Assembly: GCF_034353875.1 (NCBI RefSeq)
Contig: NZ_CP133784.1
Span: forward strand, 4,678,501-4,742,500
Source of the DNA: Pseudomonas sp. MH9.2
Lineage (GTDB): Bacteria > Pseudomonadota > Gammaproteobacteria > Pseudomonadales > Pseudomonadaceae
DNA: 64,000 nt
Direction: 5' to 3'
Below, piece by piece: positions 26,437 to 35,602 of this stretch; within the stretch, counting starts at the first letter, position 1, and each line of letters begins with the position of its first letter. The translations under genes and the position numbers were made by a program. The notes below the pieces were generated by a model, which was not told where the DNA came from, made no database searches, and saw nothing but the letters and a program-made list of their open reading frames with translations.

Positions 26437-27377
26437 GGTTGTTTACCGGGACGCTGGGGATTCAGGTATTCGCGCAGTTGCTCGACCATTTCGCTCTGTG
26501 TGCTCAGTGGCATCAATGGCACACGCAGTTTTTGCGCGAGTAATTCCCAGTGTGCAACGCGGGCTTCGCCTTGAGCACGATAGGCCTGGCGCAAGTCTGG
26601 TTTGAGGGTGTCGAGTTCCAACTGCGCGCCGCGTTCGGAGAAGCGTAACAGGCCGGCTGCCGGCAAAGCGTGATCCAGTGGGTCGGACAGCGGCAACAGC
26701 AGCAGATCGCAATGCCTGGACAGCAGACTCAGTTGCTGCTCGGCCGCATCGGACAGCGCCCGCTCATCGCAGATCACGATCACCAGGCTGCCGGGGCGCA
26801 GCACTTCACGGGCGCGGCGCAGGGCGGTGCCAAAAGCGTCACGGTCGGCGGGAATTTCGGTGTGCAGTGATTGATTGACCCGCACCAGCCGGTTGAGCAA
26901 CTGCAACAGGCTCTGCTTGCTGCGCCGGGGTTTGATCTCATAGTGCTCGTTGTCGCCGAACACCAGACCGCCGACCCGGTCGTTATGGCTCAGGGCGGCC
27001 CAGCCGATGAGTGCCGCAGCCTGAGCGGCGAGGACCGATTTGAACATCAGGCCCGACCCGAAAAACAGCCGACGGCTTTGTTCCACCAGAATGAAGATGG
27101 GACGTTCGCGCTCTTCATGGAACAGCTTGGTGTGCGGCTCCTGGGTGCGGGCGGTGACACGCCAGTCGATGGTGCGCACGTCGTCGCCAGCCTGGTAAAC
27201 CCGCACCTGATCGAAGTCCACGCCACGCCCGCGCAGCTTCGAGTGGTGCAGGCCGATCAACGGGCTGCGCTGGCTCGGGGTGGAAAATAGCTGCACTTCG
27301 CGCACGCGATGGCGCATCTCGATCAGCTCAGCGAGGCTGACGCGAATTCCCGGTTCGGCAATCGGTTGGGGTTGCAT
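26433..27377 (-). CDS. DUF58 domain protein
   Basis: 314 residues, cytoplasmic. The DUF58 signature is visible as GRGVDFDQVRVYQAGDD-VRTIDWRVTART, followed by a VWA-like fold (PIFILVEQS ... LVIVICDE). DUF58 proteins pair with MoxR ATPases, and this one starts 4 bases after the moxR stop codon. The biochemical role is not established. Confidence 0.88.
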   Translation of the reverse strand: MQPQPIAEPGIRVSLAELIEMRHRVREVQLFSTPSQRSPLIGLHHSKLRGRGVDFDQVRVYQAGDDVRTIDWRVTARTQEPHTKLFHEERERPIFILVEQSRRLFFGSGLMFKSVLAAQAAALIGWAALSHNDRVGGLVFGDNEHYEIKPRRSKQSLLQLLNRLVRVNQSLHTEIPADRDAFGTALRRAREVLRPGSLVIVICDERALSDAAEQQLSLLSRHCDLLLLPLSDPLDHALPAAGLLRFSERGAQLELDTLKPDLRQAYRAQGEARVAHWELLAQKLRVPLMPLSTQSEMVEQLREYLNPQRPGKQP

Positions 27378-27381
27378 GGGG

Positions 27382-28341
<960 letters not shown>

Positions 28342-28369
28342 CGTTGACTGTTCCTGGCAGGGTGACCGA

Positions 28370-28387
28370 CAGCGTCAAACGACGCTG
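28370..28387. promoter_or_regulatory. Short perfect hairpin in the moxR leader
   Basis: CAGCGTC-AAAC-GACGCTG is a perfect 7-bp inverted repeat 29 bases upstream of the moxR ATG. It could be an operator or an mRNA hairpin. No promoter hexamers were clear in the 220-base gap to the amidohydrolase gene. Confidence 0.35.
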
Positions 28388-28561
28388 AGGTTGGGGGTGT
28401 TACTTTAATCCATCCGGGGCTGTGCCGACTAACGGCTATGGGCTTTTTTCCGGGATTGTCGGATTTAACCTGCGTAAATATCGGAATTGTCTGACGTGTC
28501 GTGTTTAAGCTGTGTAGGAGATTGCTGCTGGATAAATCTCCATCACGGCCTTCCGCAGTAC

Positions 28562-29311
28562 TTACACCCGATAAAATGCCGTCGCATTGTCCCACAGCGC
28601 CAGCCGTGCGCCTTGTTCGCCCACTGCATCGATCAGCAGTTCGATATCGCTCGCTGCAAACGGCCGTGGCGCACGAGTGGAGGGCAGGTCGGTGCCGAAC
28701 ATCAGGGCGTGGGGGTTGGCGGCGAAAATGTCTTTTAGTGTCGAGGCTGCCGGGAAGTCCACCCGACCAAAACCGCAGGCCTTGATACGTACGCCTTTTT
28801 CGGCCAGACGCAGGACGCTGGGCAGACCCTCTTTGCTCAAACCCAGATGATCAATGCTGATCGCCGGCAATTGCAGCAGGCGTTGTTCAATCTCGGGCAA
28901 CTCACGGGAATCGATGTACAGCTCGGAGTGCCATCCCACTTGCTCGTGCACGCGATGGGCCAGCGCTTCAAGCTGGTCCAGTTGCTCCGAACCGCCACGC
29001 TTGAGGTTAAAGCGCAGTGCGCGCACCCCAAAGCCATTCAGGGTTTGCAGTTCGGCGCTGGTCACGCGGCCTGGCAATTGGGTCACGCCGACGAAGCCTG
29101 ACCCTAGTCGATGCAGGGCGTCGAGCAGATAACCTTGATCGAAGCCCTGGAAAGAACCGGACACCACCGCACCGCCGGTGACGCCCAGTGGCCGGGTTTG
29201 GGCCAGGTAATCCTCGACGGTAAAAGGTTCGGGCAGATAACCGTTGTTGGGCACCAGGGGAAAGCGCGAATCGATGATGTGGCAGTGGGCATCGAAAATC
29301 GGTGGGGTCAT
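28562..29311 (-). CDS. Amidohydrolase-2 family metal-dependent hydrolase
   Basis: 249 residues forming a TIM-barrel hydrolase or decarboxylase. The first metal motif is FDAHCHIIDSRFPLVPNNGY. The second histidine segments are VGWHSELYID and AISIDHLGLS, and the catalytic Asp is in MFGTDLPSTRAPRPF. Relatives act on cyclic amides, lactones or carboxylated aromatics; the substrate here cannot be read. It stands alone on the minus strand between moxR and a small conserved gene. Confidence 0.85.
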   Translation of the reverse strand: MTPPIFDAHCHIIDSRFPLVPNNGYLPEPFTVEDYLAQTRPLGVTGGAVVSGSFQGFDQGYLLDALHRLGSGFVGVTQLPGRVTSAELQTLNGFGVRALRFNLKRGGSEQLDQLEALAHRVHEQVGWHSELYIDSRELPEIEQRLLQLPAISIDHLGLSKEGLPSVLRLAEKGVRIKACGFGRVDFPAASTLKDIFAANPHALMFGTDLPSTRAPRPFAASDIELLIDAVGEQGARLALWDNATAFYRV

Positions 29312-29355
29312 GACTGTTCCCGTCTTAGTGTCGGTTGACGATCAAGCGATGGGGT

Positions 29356-29715
29356 TCAGGCAATTTCGCTGACGTAGGTACCGATGTCTTCCAGAATGAT
29401 CTGCAAGGTTTCCTGGACATCACGCAACTCGTCCGCCGGTGTTGTGTGACGAATTTCATAGGTGACATGACCCTCGAGCTGCTCAGCGTCGGCGGGGTCG
29501 ATTTCAACCAGCAGGCGTTCGGCGCTGAAGGTGACTTTCAAGTTTTCCAGGGTCAGTGTCTTGTCGTCACCGACTGTGATCTCCACCTGATTCTCGTCAG
29601 GGAAGCGGGTCAGCGAGAACAGATCGCCTGTTTCCCCGTGGCAGCAGAACAAGGCCATATCGTCGTATTCGTCATCGCAAGGGTTGACGATGAGGGCGGT
29701 CGCGTTGATTTGCAT
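29356..29715 (-). CDS. Conserved hypothetical acidic protein
   Basis: 119 residues from the ATG at 29715; a longer start at 29745 adds MSASIDQETI and is less likely. The protein is strongly acidic, with no signal peptide or membrane helix and a Cys pair in MALFCCHG. Beta-strand-rich segments such as NQVEITVGDDKTLTLENLKV and a helical C-terminus (ELRDVQETLQIILEDIG) are visible. I do not recognise a named family. It lies 173 bases from the divergent PhnA-like gene. Confidence 0.65.
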   Translation of the reverse strand: MQINATALIVNPCDDEYDDMALFCCHGETGDLFSLTRFPDENQVEITVGDDKTLTLENLKVTFSAERLLVEIDPADAEQLEGHVTYEIRHTTPADELRDVQETLQIILEDIGTYVSEIA

Positions 29716-29838
29716 GATGGTTTCCTGATCTATCGAGGCAGACAAAATTTGATTTTGCCAGTCTCGGCGATTGTTTGTCGGTTAATTACACGCTATGTCC
29801 CAGTGGCCTGCTAGGTTTTTATTGGGCGGGGCAGGGGC

Positions 29839-29844
29839 TATAAT
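29839..29844 (+). promoter_or_regulatory. Consensus -10 hexamer upstream of the PhnA-like gene
   Basis: TATAAT followed by GCGGGCC lies 45 bases before the ATG at 29889. No good -35 hexamer is present at 16-18 bases upstream, so the promoter may need an activator or be weak. This TATAATGCG context is common before Pseudomonas housekeeping genes. Confidence 0.45.
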
Positions 29845-29888
29845 GCGGGCCATTACACCTTCGTAATGCTTAAGAATGTTTACTCGAT

Positions 29889-30107
29889 ATGACCCTGATT
29901 GTTAGAGACAGCAATGGTACCCAACTGGCCGACGGCGACTCAGTGACGCTGATTAAGGACCTTAAAGTCAAAGGCACTTCGGTCACGCTCAAGCGTGGCA
30001 CCATGGTCAAGGGCATTCGCCTGACCGATAACGAAGATGAAGTTGAATGCAAGGTCGAGAAAGTCAAAGGCTTGGTATTGCGTACCGAGTTCTTGAAAAA
30101 AGCCTGA
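29889..30107 (+). CDS. PhnA/YjdM-like protein, C-terminal domain only
   Basis: 72 residues that align by eye with the C-terminal domain of E. coli PhnA (YjdM), for example ADGDSVTLIKDLKVKGTSV and the closing LRTEFLKKA. The N-terminal zinc-ribbon half of E. coli PhnA (about 40 residues) is absent, and the sequence upstream of the ATG does not encode one. Despite the name, PhnA is not part of phosphonate breakdown, so no pathway is claimed. A hairpin terminator follows. Confidence 0.85.
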   Translation: MTLIVRDSNGTQLADGDSVTLIKDLKVKGTSVTLKRGTMVKGIRLTDNEDEVECKVEKVKGLVLRTEFLKKA

Positions 30108-30132
30108 TCCCTGATCATCGGCTGCTTGTCCA

Positions 30133-30152
30133 GGGGTGCGCAATCGCACCCC
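30133..30152 (+). terminator. Hairpin terminator after the PhnA-like gene
   Basis: GGGGTGCG-CAAT-CGCACCCC is a perfect 8-bp stem, followed after 6 bases by TTTT. It lies 26 bases after the stop codon. Confidence 0.6.
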
Positions 30153-30162
30153 GTGACGTTTT

Positions 30163-30606
30163 ATCCACAATCCCCCGCTTCATCCGGCTGGCTGTGATCC
30201 TCTTTTCAGTCTCGGCAATGCCTTCCCTTGATCATTCAAGAACACCTGATTCGGTGTCGACCTCTATTTAGAGGGGATTTCGCGCGCCTGTTACGTGCCG
30301 ATGACCGAATATGTCGCAGCACCGCAAGCAGGGTCGGGCCCGCTATCGTTAAGCTTCGCAGTAGGATGGACACCTCTAAAGACACAGCCCGCCCGGGCAG
30401 TCGTTTTTGTAGATGCCCATTTTCTTCACCGAGTTCACTCTCGGGAAAATGAATGTGACTACCCGATCGTGACGAGCGTTTGTTCTTTAGCTTCATTACC
30501 CTGTCATGCTGTGCTGCGTTTGTTTGAAACTCAGCACGCGTGATGGCGATTCCCTGAACGGGATGCGACGCTTCTATCAATAAAAAGCCCAAGCGGAGTA
30601 CCACAG
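30163..30606. other. 444-base intergenic stretch before gdhB
   Basis: No convincing gene. Small palindromes occur, such as CCTCTATTTAGAGG at 30261-30274, with a partial echo ACCTCTAAAG near 30371. A purine-rich ribosome site (AAGCGGAGTACC) precedes the gdhB ATG. The length suggests a regulated leader for gdhB, but no specific factor site was recognised. Confidence 0.4.
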
Positions 30607-33600
30607 ATGGCGTTCTTCACCGCAGCCAGCAAGTCCGACTTCCAGCATCAACTGCAAGCGGCACTGGCGCAGCACATCAGTGAACAGGCACTGCCACAAG
30701 TGGCGCTGTTCGCTGAGCAATTCTTCGGCATTATTTCCCTTGATGAACTGACCCAGCGCCGGCTATCCGACCTGGCCGGTTGCACCTTGTCTGCCTGGCG
30801 ACTGCTTGAACGTTTCGAACATATTCATCCGCAAGTGCGGGTCTACAACCCTGATTACGAGCGCCATGGCTGGCAGTCGACCCACACCGCGGTCGAGGTT
30901 CTGCATCACGATCTACCGTTTTTGGTGGACTCGGTCCGTACCGAGCTGAACCGTCGCGGTTACAGCATTCACACCCTGCAAACCACCGTGCTGAGCGTGC
31001 GTCGCGGCAGCAAGGGCGAATTGCTGGAGTTGTTGCCCAAGGGTTCTCACGGCGAGGACATCCTGGAAGAGTCTCTGATGTACCTGGAGATTGATCGCTG
31101 CGCCAATGTTGCCGAAATGAATGTGCTGGTTCGTGAACTCGAGCAAGTGCTGGATGAAGTACGGATCGCGGTCGCTGACTTCGAACCGATGAAGGTCAAG
31201 ATCAACGAGCTGCTGGCCGGTATCGACACCCTTGAGTTTGCCGTTGAAGAAGGCGAGAAGTCCGAGGTCAAGGTCTTCCTGCAATGGCTGGTGGACAACC
31301 ACTTCACCTTCCTTGGCTACGAAGAGTTCGAAGTCCGTAATGACAATGGCGGCGGCTATCTCGTGTATGACGAGTCGTCCTTCCTCGGTCTGACCAAGCT
31401 GCTGCGCGCAGGGCTGACCAAAGAAGACCTGCACATCGAAGACTACGCAGTGAATTATCTGCAAGAGCCGATGTTGCTGTCGTTCGCCAAGGCCGCACAC
31501 CCAAGCCGGGTGCATCGCCCGGCGTACCCGGATTACGTGTCGATCCGCAAGATCGATGCTACCGGCAAAGTGATCAAGGAATGCCGCTTCATGGGCCTGT
31601 ACACCTCATCGGTGTACGGCGAGAGCGTGCGTCAGATCCCTTACATTCGCCGCAAGGTTGCCGAAGTCGAGCGTCGCTCCGGTTTCGATGCCAAGGCGCA
31701 TCTGGGCAAGGAATTGGCGCAGGTGGTGGAAGTGCTGCCGCGTGATGATCTGTTCCAGACCCCGGTGGACGAGTTGTTCAGCACCGTGATGTCCATCGTC
31801 CAGATCCAGGAGCGCAACAAGATTCGCGTGTTCCTGCGCAAGGACCCGTATGGCCGGTTCTGCTACTGCCTGGCCTATGTGCCGCGCGACGTTTATTCCA
31901 CCGAAGTCCGGCAGAAAATCCAGCAAGTACTGATGGATCGCTTGAAGGCCAGCGATTGCGAATTCTGGACCTTCTTCTCCGAGTCAGTATTGGCGCGCGT
32001 GCAGTTGATCCTGCGAGTGGACCCGAAAAGCCGTCTCGACATCGACGCACAGCAGCTGGAAAACGAAGTGGTACAGGCTTGCCGGTCTTGGCAGGACGAT
32101 TACTCCAGCCTCGTTATCGAAAGCTTCGGCGAAGCCCACGGCACCAATGTGCTGTCCGACTACCCTAAAGGTTTTCCGGCCGGTTACCGTGAGCGCTTTG
32201 CTGCGCATTCGGCCGTGGTCGACATGCAGCATTTGCTCAGTCTGACTGAAGCCAATCCGTTGGTGATGAGCTTCTACCAGCCGCTGGCGCAAGCCGGTAA
32301 GCAGCAACTGCATTGCAAGCTTTACCACGCCGATACCCCGCTGGCCTTGTCCGACGTCCTGCCGATTCTGGAGAACCTTGGCCTGCGCGTGCTGGGTGAG
32401 TTCCCTTATCGCCTGCTTCGAAAAAATGGCCGCGAGTTCTGGATTCACGACTTTGCCTTTACGGCGGGTGAAGGCCTGAACCTCGACATTCAGCAACTCA
32501 ATGACACGCTGCAAGATGCGTTCGTACATATCGTGAGCGGCGATGCCGAAAATGATGCGTTCAACCGTCTGGTGTTGACGGCGGGTCTGCCGTGGCGCGA
32601 TGTCGCGTTGCTGCGTGCTTATGCCCGTTACATGAAGCAGATTCGTCTGGGCTTTGATCTGGGTTATATCGCCAGCACCCTGAACAACCACACCGATATC
32701 GCTCGCGAGCTGACGCGGTTGTTCAAAACGCGCTTCTATCTGGCGCGAAAACTGACTTCCGACGACCTGGAAGACAAGCAGCAGCGCCTGGAACAAGCGA
32801 TTCTGGCGGCACTGGACAACGTTCAGGTGCTCAATGAAGACCGCATCCTGCGTCGTTACCTGGACCTGATCAAAGCTACCTTACGGACCAACTTCTACCA
32901 ACCGGACGCCAACGGTCAGAACAAAAGCTACTTCAGCTTCAAGTTCAACCCGCGCCTGATTCCCGAGCTGCCCAAGCCGGTGCCAAAATTCGAGATCTTC
33001 GTCTATTCGCCACGGGTCGAAGGTGTGCACCTGCGCTTCGGCAACGTCGCTCGTGGTGGCTTGCGCTGGTCGGACCGTGAGGAAGACTTCCGCACCGAAG
33101 TGTTGGGTCTGGTAAAAGCCCAGCAAGTGAAGAACTCGGTCATCGTGCCAGTGGGCGCCAAAGGTGGCTTCATTCCGCGTCGCCTGCCGTTGATTGGCGG
33201 CAGCCGTGACGAGACTCAGGCTGAAGCGATCACCTGCTACAAAATCTTCATTTCCGGTTTGCTGGACATCACCGACAACCTCAAGGACGGTGGCCTGGTG
33301 CCGCCGACCAATGTGGTACGGCATGACGAGGATGATCCGTACCTCGTCGTTGCAGCCGACAAAGGTACCGCAACGTTCTCTGATATCGCCAACGGGATTG
33401 CCATCGATTACGGCTTCTGGCTCGGCGATGCTTTCGCCTCGGGTGGTTCGGCCGGTTACGACCACAAAAAAATGGGCATCACCGCTAAAGGCGCGTGGGT
33501 CGGTGTGCAGCGTCACTTCCGTGAACGCGACATCAACGTCCAGCAAGACAGCATCAGTGTGATCGGTATCGGTGATATGGCCGGTGACGTGTTCGGCAAC

Positions 33601-35469
33601 GGCTTGTTGATGTCCGACAAGCTGCTGCTGGTTGCTGCGTTCAACCACCTGCACATCTTCATCGATCCGAATCCTGAGCCGGCCAACAGCTTCATCGAGC
33701 GCCAGCGCTTGTTTGATCTGCCGCGTTCGGCCTGGAGCGACTACGACGCCAGCATCATGTCCGAAGGCGGCGGGATCTTCTCGCGCAGTGCGAAAAGCAT
33801 CGCCATCAGCCCACAGATGAAAGAACGCTTCGACATCACGGCCGACAAGCTGACCCCGACCGAGTTGCTCAATGCGCTGCTCAAGGCGCCGGTGGATCTG
33901 CTGTGGAACGGCGGTATCGGTACGTACGTCAAATCCAGCGAAGAAAGCCACGCCGATGTCGGCGACAAGGCCAACGATGCGCTGCGTGTGAACGGCAATG
34001 AACTGCGCTGTAAAGTAGTGGGCGAGGGCGGCAACCTGGGCATGACCCAATTGGGTCGGGTCGAGTTCGGCCTCAATGGCGGCGGCTCCAATACCGACTT
34101 CATCGACAACGCCGGTGGTGTGGATTGCTCCGACCACGAAGTGAATATCAAGATTCTGCTCAACGAAGTCGTTCAGGCCGGTGACATGACTGAGAAGCAG
34201 CGAAACCTGCTGCTCGAAAGCATGACCGACGAAGTCGGCAGCCTGGTGCTGGGCAACAACTATAAGCAGACGCAGGCCTTGTCCCTGGCCGCGCGTCGCG
34301 CTTATGAGCGGATCGCTGAATACAAGCGTCTGATGAGCGATCTGGAAGCGCGTGGCAAGCTGGACCGTGCCATCGAGTTCCTTCCGACCGAAGAGCAGTT
34401 GGCCGAGCGGACTGGGGCGGGCCATGGCCTGACCCGTGCCGAACTGTCGGTGCTGATCTCTTATAGCAAAATCGACCTCAAGGAATCGCTGCTCGGGTCC
34501 CGCGTTCCAGATGACGATTATCTGGTGCGCGACATGGAGACGGCATTCCCGCCTTCGCTGGCCGCCAAGTTCTCCGAGGCCATGCGTCGTCACCGCCTCA
34601 AGCGCGAAATCGTCAGCACCCAGATCGCCAACGACCTGGTCAACCATATGGGCATCACCTTCGTTCAGCGGCTCAAAGAGTCCACTGGCATGAGTGCGGC
34701 CAATGTGGCGGGCGCTTACGTGATCGTGCGGGACATCTTCCACCTGCCGCACTGGTTCCGGCAGATCGAGGCCCTGGATTACAAGGTTCCGGCCGAAATC
34801 CAGTTAGCCCTGATGGACGAGCTGATGCGTCTGGGTCGTCGCGCCACGCGCTGGTTCCTGCGTAGCCGTCGCAACGAACTGGATGCTGGACGCGACGTCG
34901 CACACTTCGGTCCGCACATCGCGGCGTTGGGTCTCAAGCTTGACGAGCTGTTGGAAGGCCCGACCCGGGAAGTCTGGCAGGCTCGTTATCAAACGTATGT
35001 CGAAGCCGGCGTACCCGAGTTGCTGGCGCGCATGGTCGCAGGCACCAGCCACTTGTACACGCTGTTGCCAATCATCGAAGCGTCGGATGTCACCGGGCAG
35101 AACGCTGCCGATGTGGCCAAGGCTTACTTCGCCGTGGGCAGCGCGCTGGACGTGACTTGGTACTTGCAACAGATCAGCAACCTGCCGGTGGAAAACAACT
35201 GGCAGGCCCTGGCACGTGAAGCCTTCCGTGACGACATCGACTGGCAGCAACGGGCGATCACTGTGTCGGTCCTGCAGATGCCGGATGCTCCGGCGGATGT
35301 CGAAGCGCGCCTGACATTGTGGCTTGAACAGCACCTGCCAATGGTCGAGCGCTGGCGGGCAATGCTGGTTGAGCTGCGTGCGGCCAGCGGAACTGACTAC
35401 GCGATGTATGCCGTCGCCAACCGTGAGTTGCTGGATTTGGCGATGAGTGGTCAGGCGGTTGTGGTTTGA
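30607..35469 (+). CDS. gdhB: NAD-specific glutamate dehydrogenase, 180-kDa class
   Basis: Catabolic enzyme that converts glutamate to 2-oxoglutarate and ammonium with NAD. At 1620 residues it matches the large L-GDH-180 class of Pseudomonas. The long N-terminal half carries ACT-like regulatory domains. The catalytic core (about 760-1200) includes RFGNVARGGLRWSDREEDFR, KNSVIVPVGAKGGF, VAADKGTATFSDIANGIA, and the nucleotide-binding VIGIGDMAGDVFGNGLL. A helical C-terminal domain follows. The family is typically controlled by amino acids such as arginine. Two terminators follow. A 623-codon frame on the opposite strand is an artefact of codon bias. Confidence 0.96.
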   Translation: MAFFTAASKSDFQHQLQAALAQHISEQALPQVALFAEQFFGIISLDELTQRRLSDLAGCTLSAWRLLERFEHIHPQVRVYNPDYERHGWQSTHTAVEVLHHDLPFLVDSVRTELNRRGYSIHTLQTTVLSVRRGSKGELLELLPKGSHGEDILEESLMYLEIDRCANVAEMNVLVRELEQVLDEVRIAVADFEPMKVKINELLAGIDTLEFAVEEGEKSEVKVFLQWLVDNHFTFLGYEEFEVRNDNGGGYLVYDESSFLGLTKLLRAGLTKEDLHIEDYAVNYLQEPMLLSFAKAAHPSRVHRPAYPDYVSIRKIDATGKVIKECRFMGLYTSSVYGESVRQIPYIRRKVAEVERRSGFDAKAHLGKELAQVVEVLPRDDLFQTPVDELFSTVMSIVQIQERNKIRVFLRKDPYGRFCYCLAYVPRDVYSTEVRQKIQQVLMDRLKASDCEFWTFFSESVLARVQLILRVDPKSRLDIDAQQLENEVVQACRSWQDDYSSLVIESFGEAHGTNVLSDYPKGFPAGYRERFAAHSAVVDMQHLLSLTEANPLVMSFYQPLAQAGKQQLHCKLYHADTPLALSDVLPILENLGLRVLGEFPYRLLRKNGREFWIHDFAFTAGEGLNLDIQQLNDTLQDAFVHIVSGDAENDAFNRLVLTAGLPWRDVALLRAYARYMKQIRLGFDLGYIASTLNNHTDIARELTRLFKTRFYLARKLTSDDLEDKQQRLEQAILAALDNVQVLNEDRILRRYLDLIKATLRTNFYQPDANGQNKSYFSFKFNPRLIPELPKPVPKFEIFVYSPRVEGVHLRFGNVARGGLRWSDREEDFRTEVLGLVKAQQVKNSVIVPVGAKGGFIPRRLPLIGGSRDETQAEAITCYKIFISGLLDITDNLKDGGLVPPTNVVRHDEDDPYLVVAADKGTATFSDIANGIAIDYGFWLGDAFASGGSAGYDHKKMGITAKGAWVGVQRHFRERDINVQQDSISVIGIGDMAGDVFGNGLLMSDKLLLVAAFNHLHIFIDPNPEPANSFIERQRLFDLPRSAWSDYDASIMSEGGGIFSRSAKSIAISPQMKERFDITADKLTPTELLNALLKAPVDLLWNGGIGTYVKSSEESHADVGDKANDALRVNGNELRCKVVGEGGNLGMTQLGRVEFGLNGGGSNTDFIDNAGGVDCSDHEVNIKILLNEVVQAGDMTEKQRNLLLESMTDEVGSLVLGNNYKQTQALSLAARRAYERIAEYKRLMSDLEARGKLDRAIEFLPTEEQLAERTGAGHGLTRAELSVLISYSKIDLKESLLGSRVPDDDYLVRDMETAFPPSLAAKFSEAMRRHRLKREIVSTQIANDLVNHMGITFVQRLKESTGMSAANVAGAYVIVRDIFHLPHWFRQIEALDYKVPAEIQLALMDELMRLGRRATRWFLRSRRNELDAGRDVAHFGPHIAALGLKLDELLEGPTREVWQARYQTYVEAGVPELLARMVAGTSHLYTLLPIIEASDVTGQNAADVAKAYFAVGSALDVTWYLQQISNLPVENNWQALAREAFRDDIDWQQRAITVSVLQMPDAPADVEARLTLWLEQHLPMVERWRAMLVELRAASGTDYAMYAVANRELLDLAMSGQAVVV

Positions 35470-35496
35470 TGGTGTGAGTTGAAGCGGTAACAAAGG

Positions 35497-35526
35497 GCCC
35501 TGCATCGCGAGATGTGGGGCTTTTTT
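35497..35526 (+). terminator. Intrinsic terminator of gdhB
   Basis: GCCCTGCATC-GCGA-GATGTGGGGC pairs over 10 bases with two G-U pairs, has a stable GCGA tetraloop, and is followed by six T residues. Confidence 0.85.
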
Positions 35527-35554
35527 GTTTTCTGACTCTGACAGTATTGAAGGC

Positions 35555-35587
35555 AAAAAAAACCCCGTCACCAGGACGGGGTTTTTT
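35555..35587. terminator. Bidirectional terminator between gdhB and acnB
   Basis: ACCCCGTC-ACCAG-GACGGGGT is flanked by a run of A on the left and six T on the right, so it can act on both strands. It separates the converging gdhB and acnB genes, 15 bases beyond the acnB stop. Confidence 0.9.
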
Positions 35588-35602
35588 CAACGCGGTGTTT
35601 CG

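Noticed and set aside
32881..34752. 623-codon frame opposite gdhB
   Set aside because: Antisense shadow of a conserved core region of the glutamate dehydrogenase; no domain or ribosome site.
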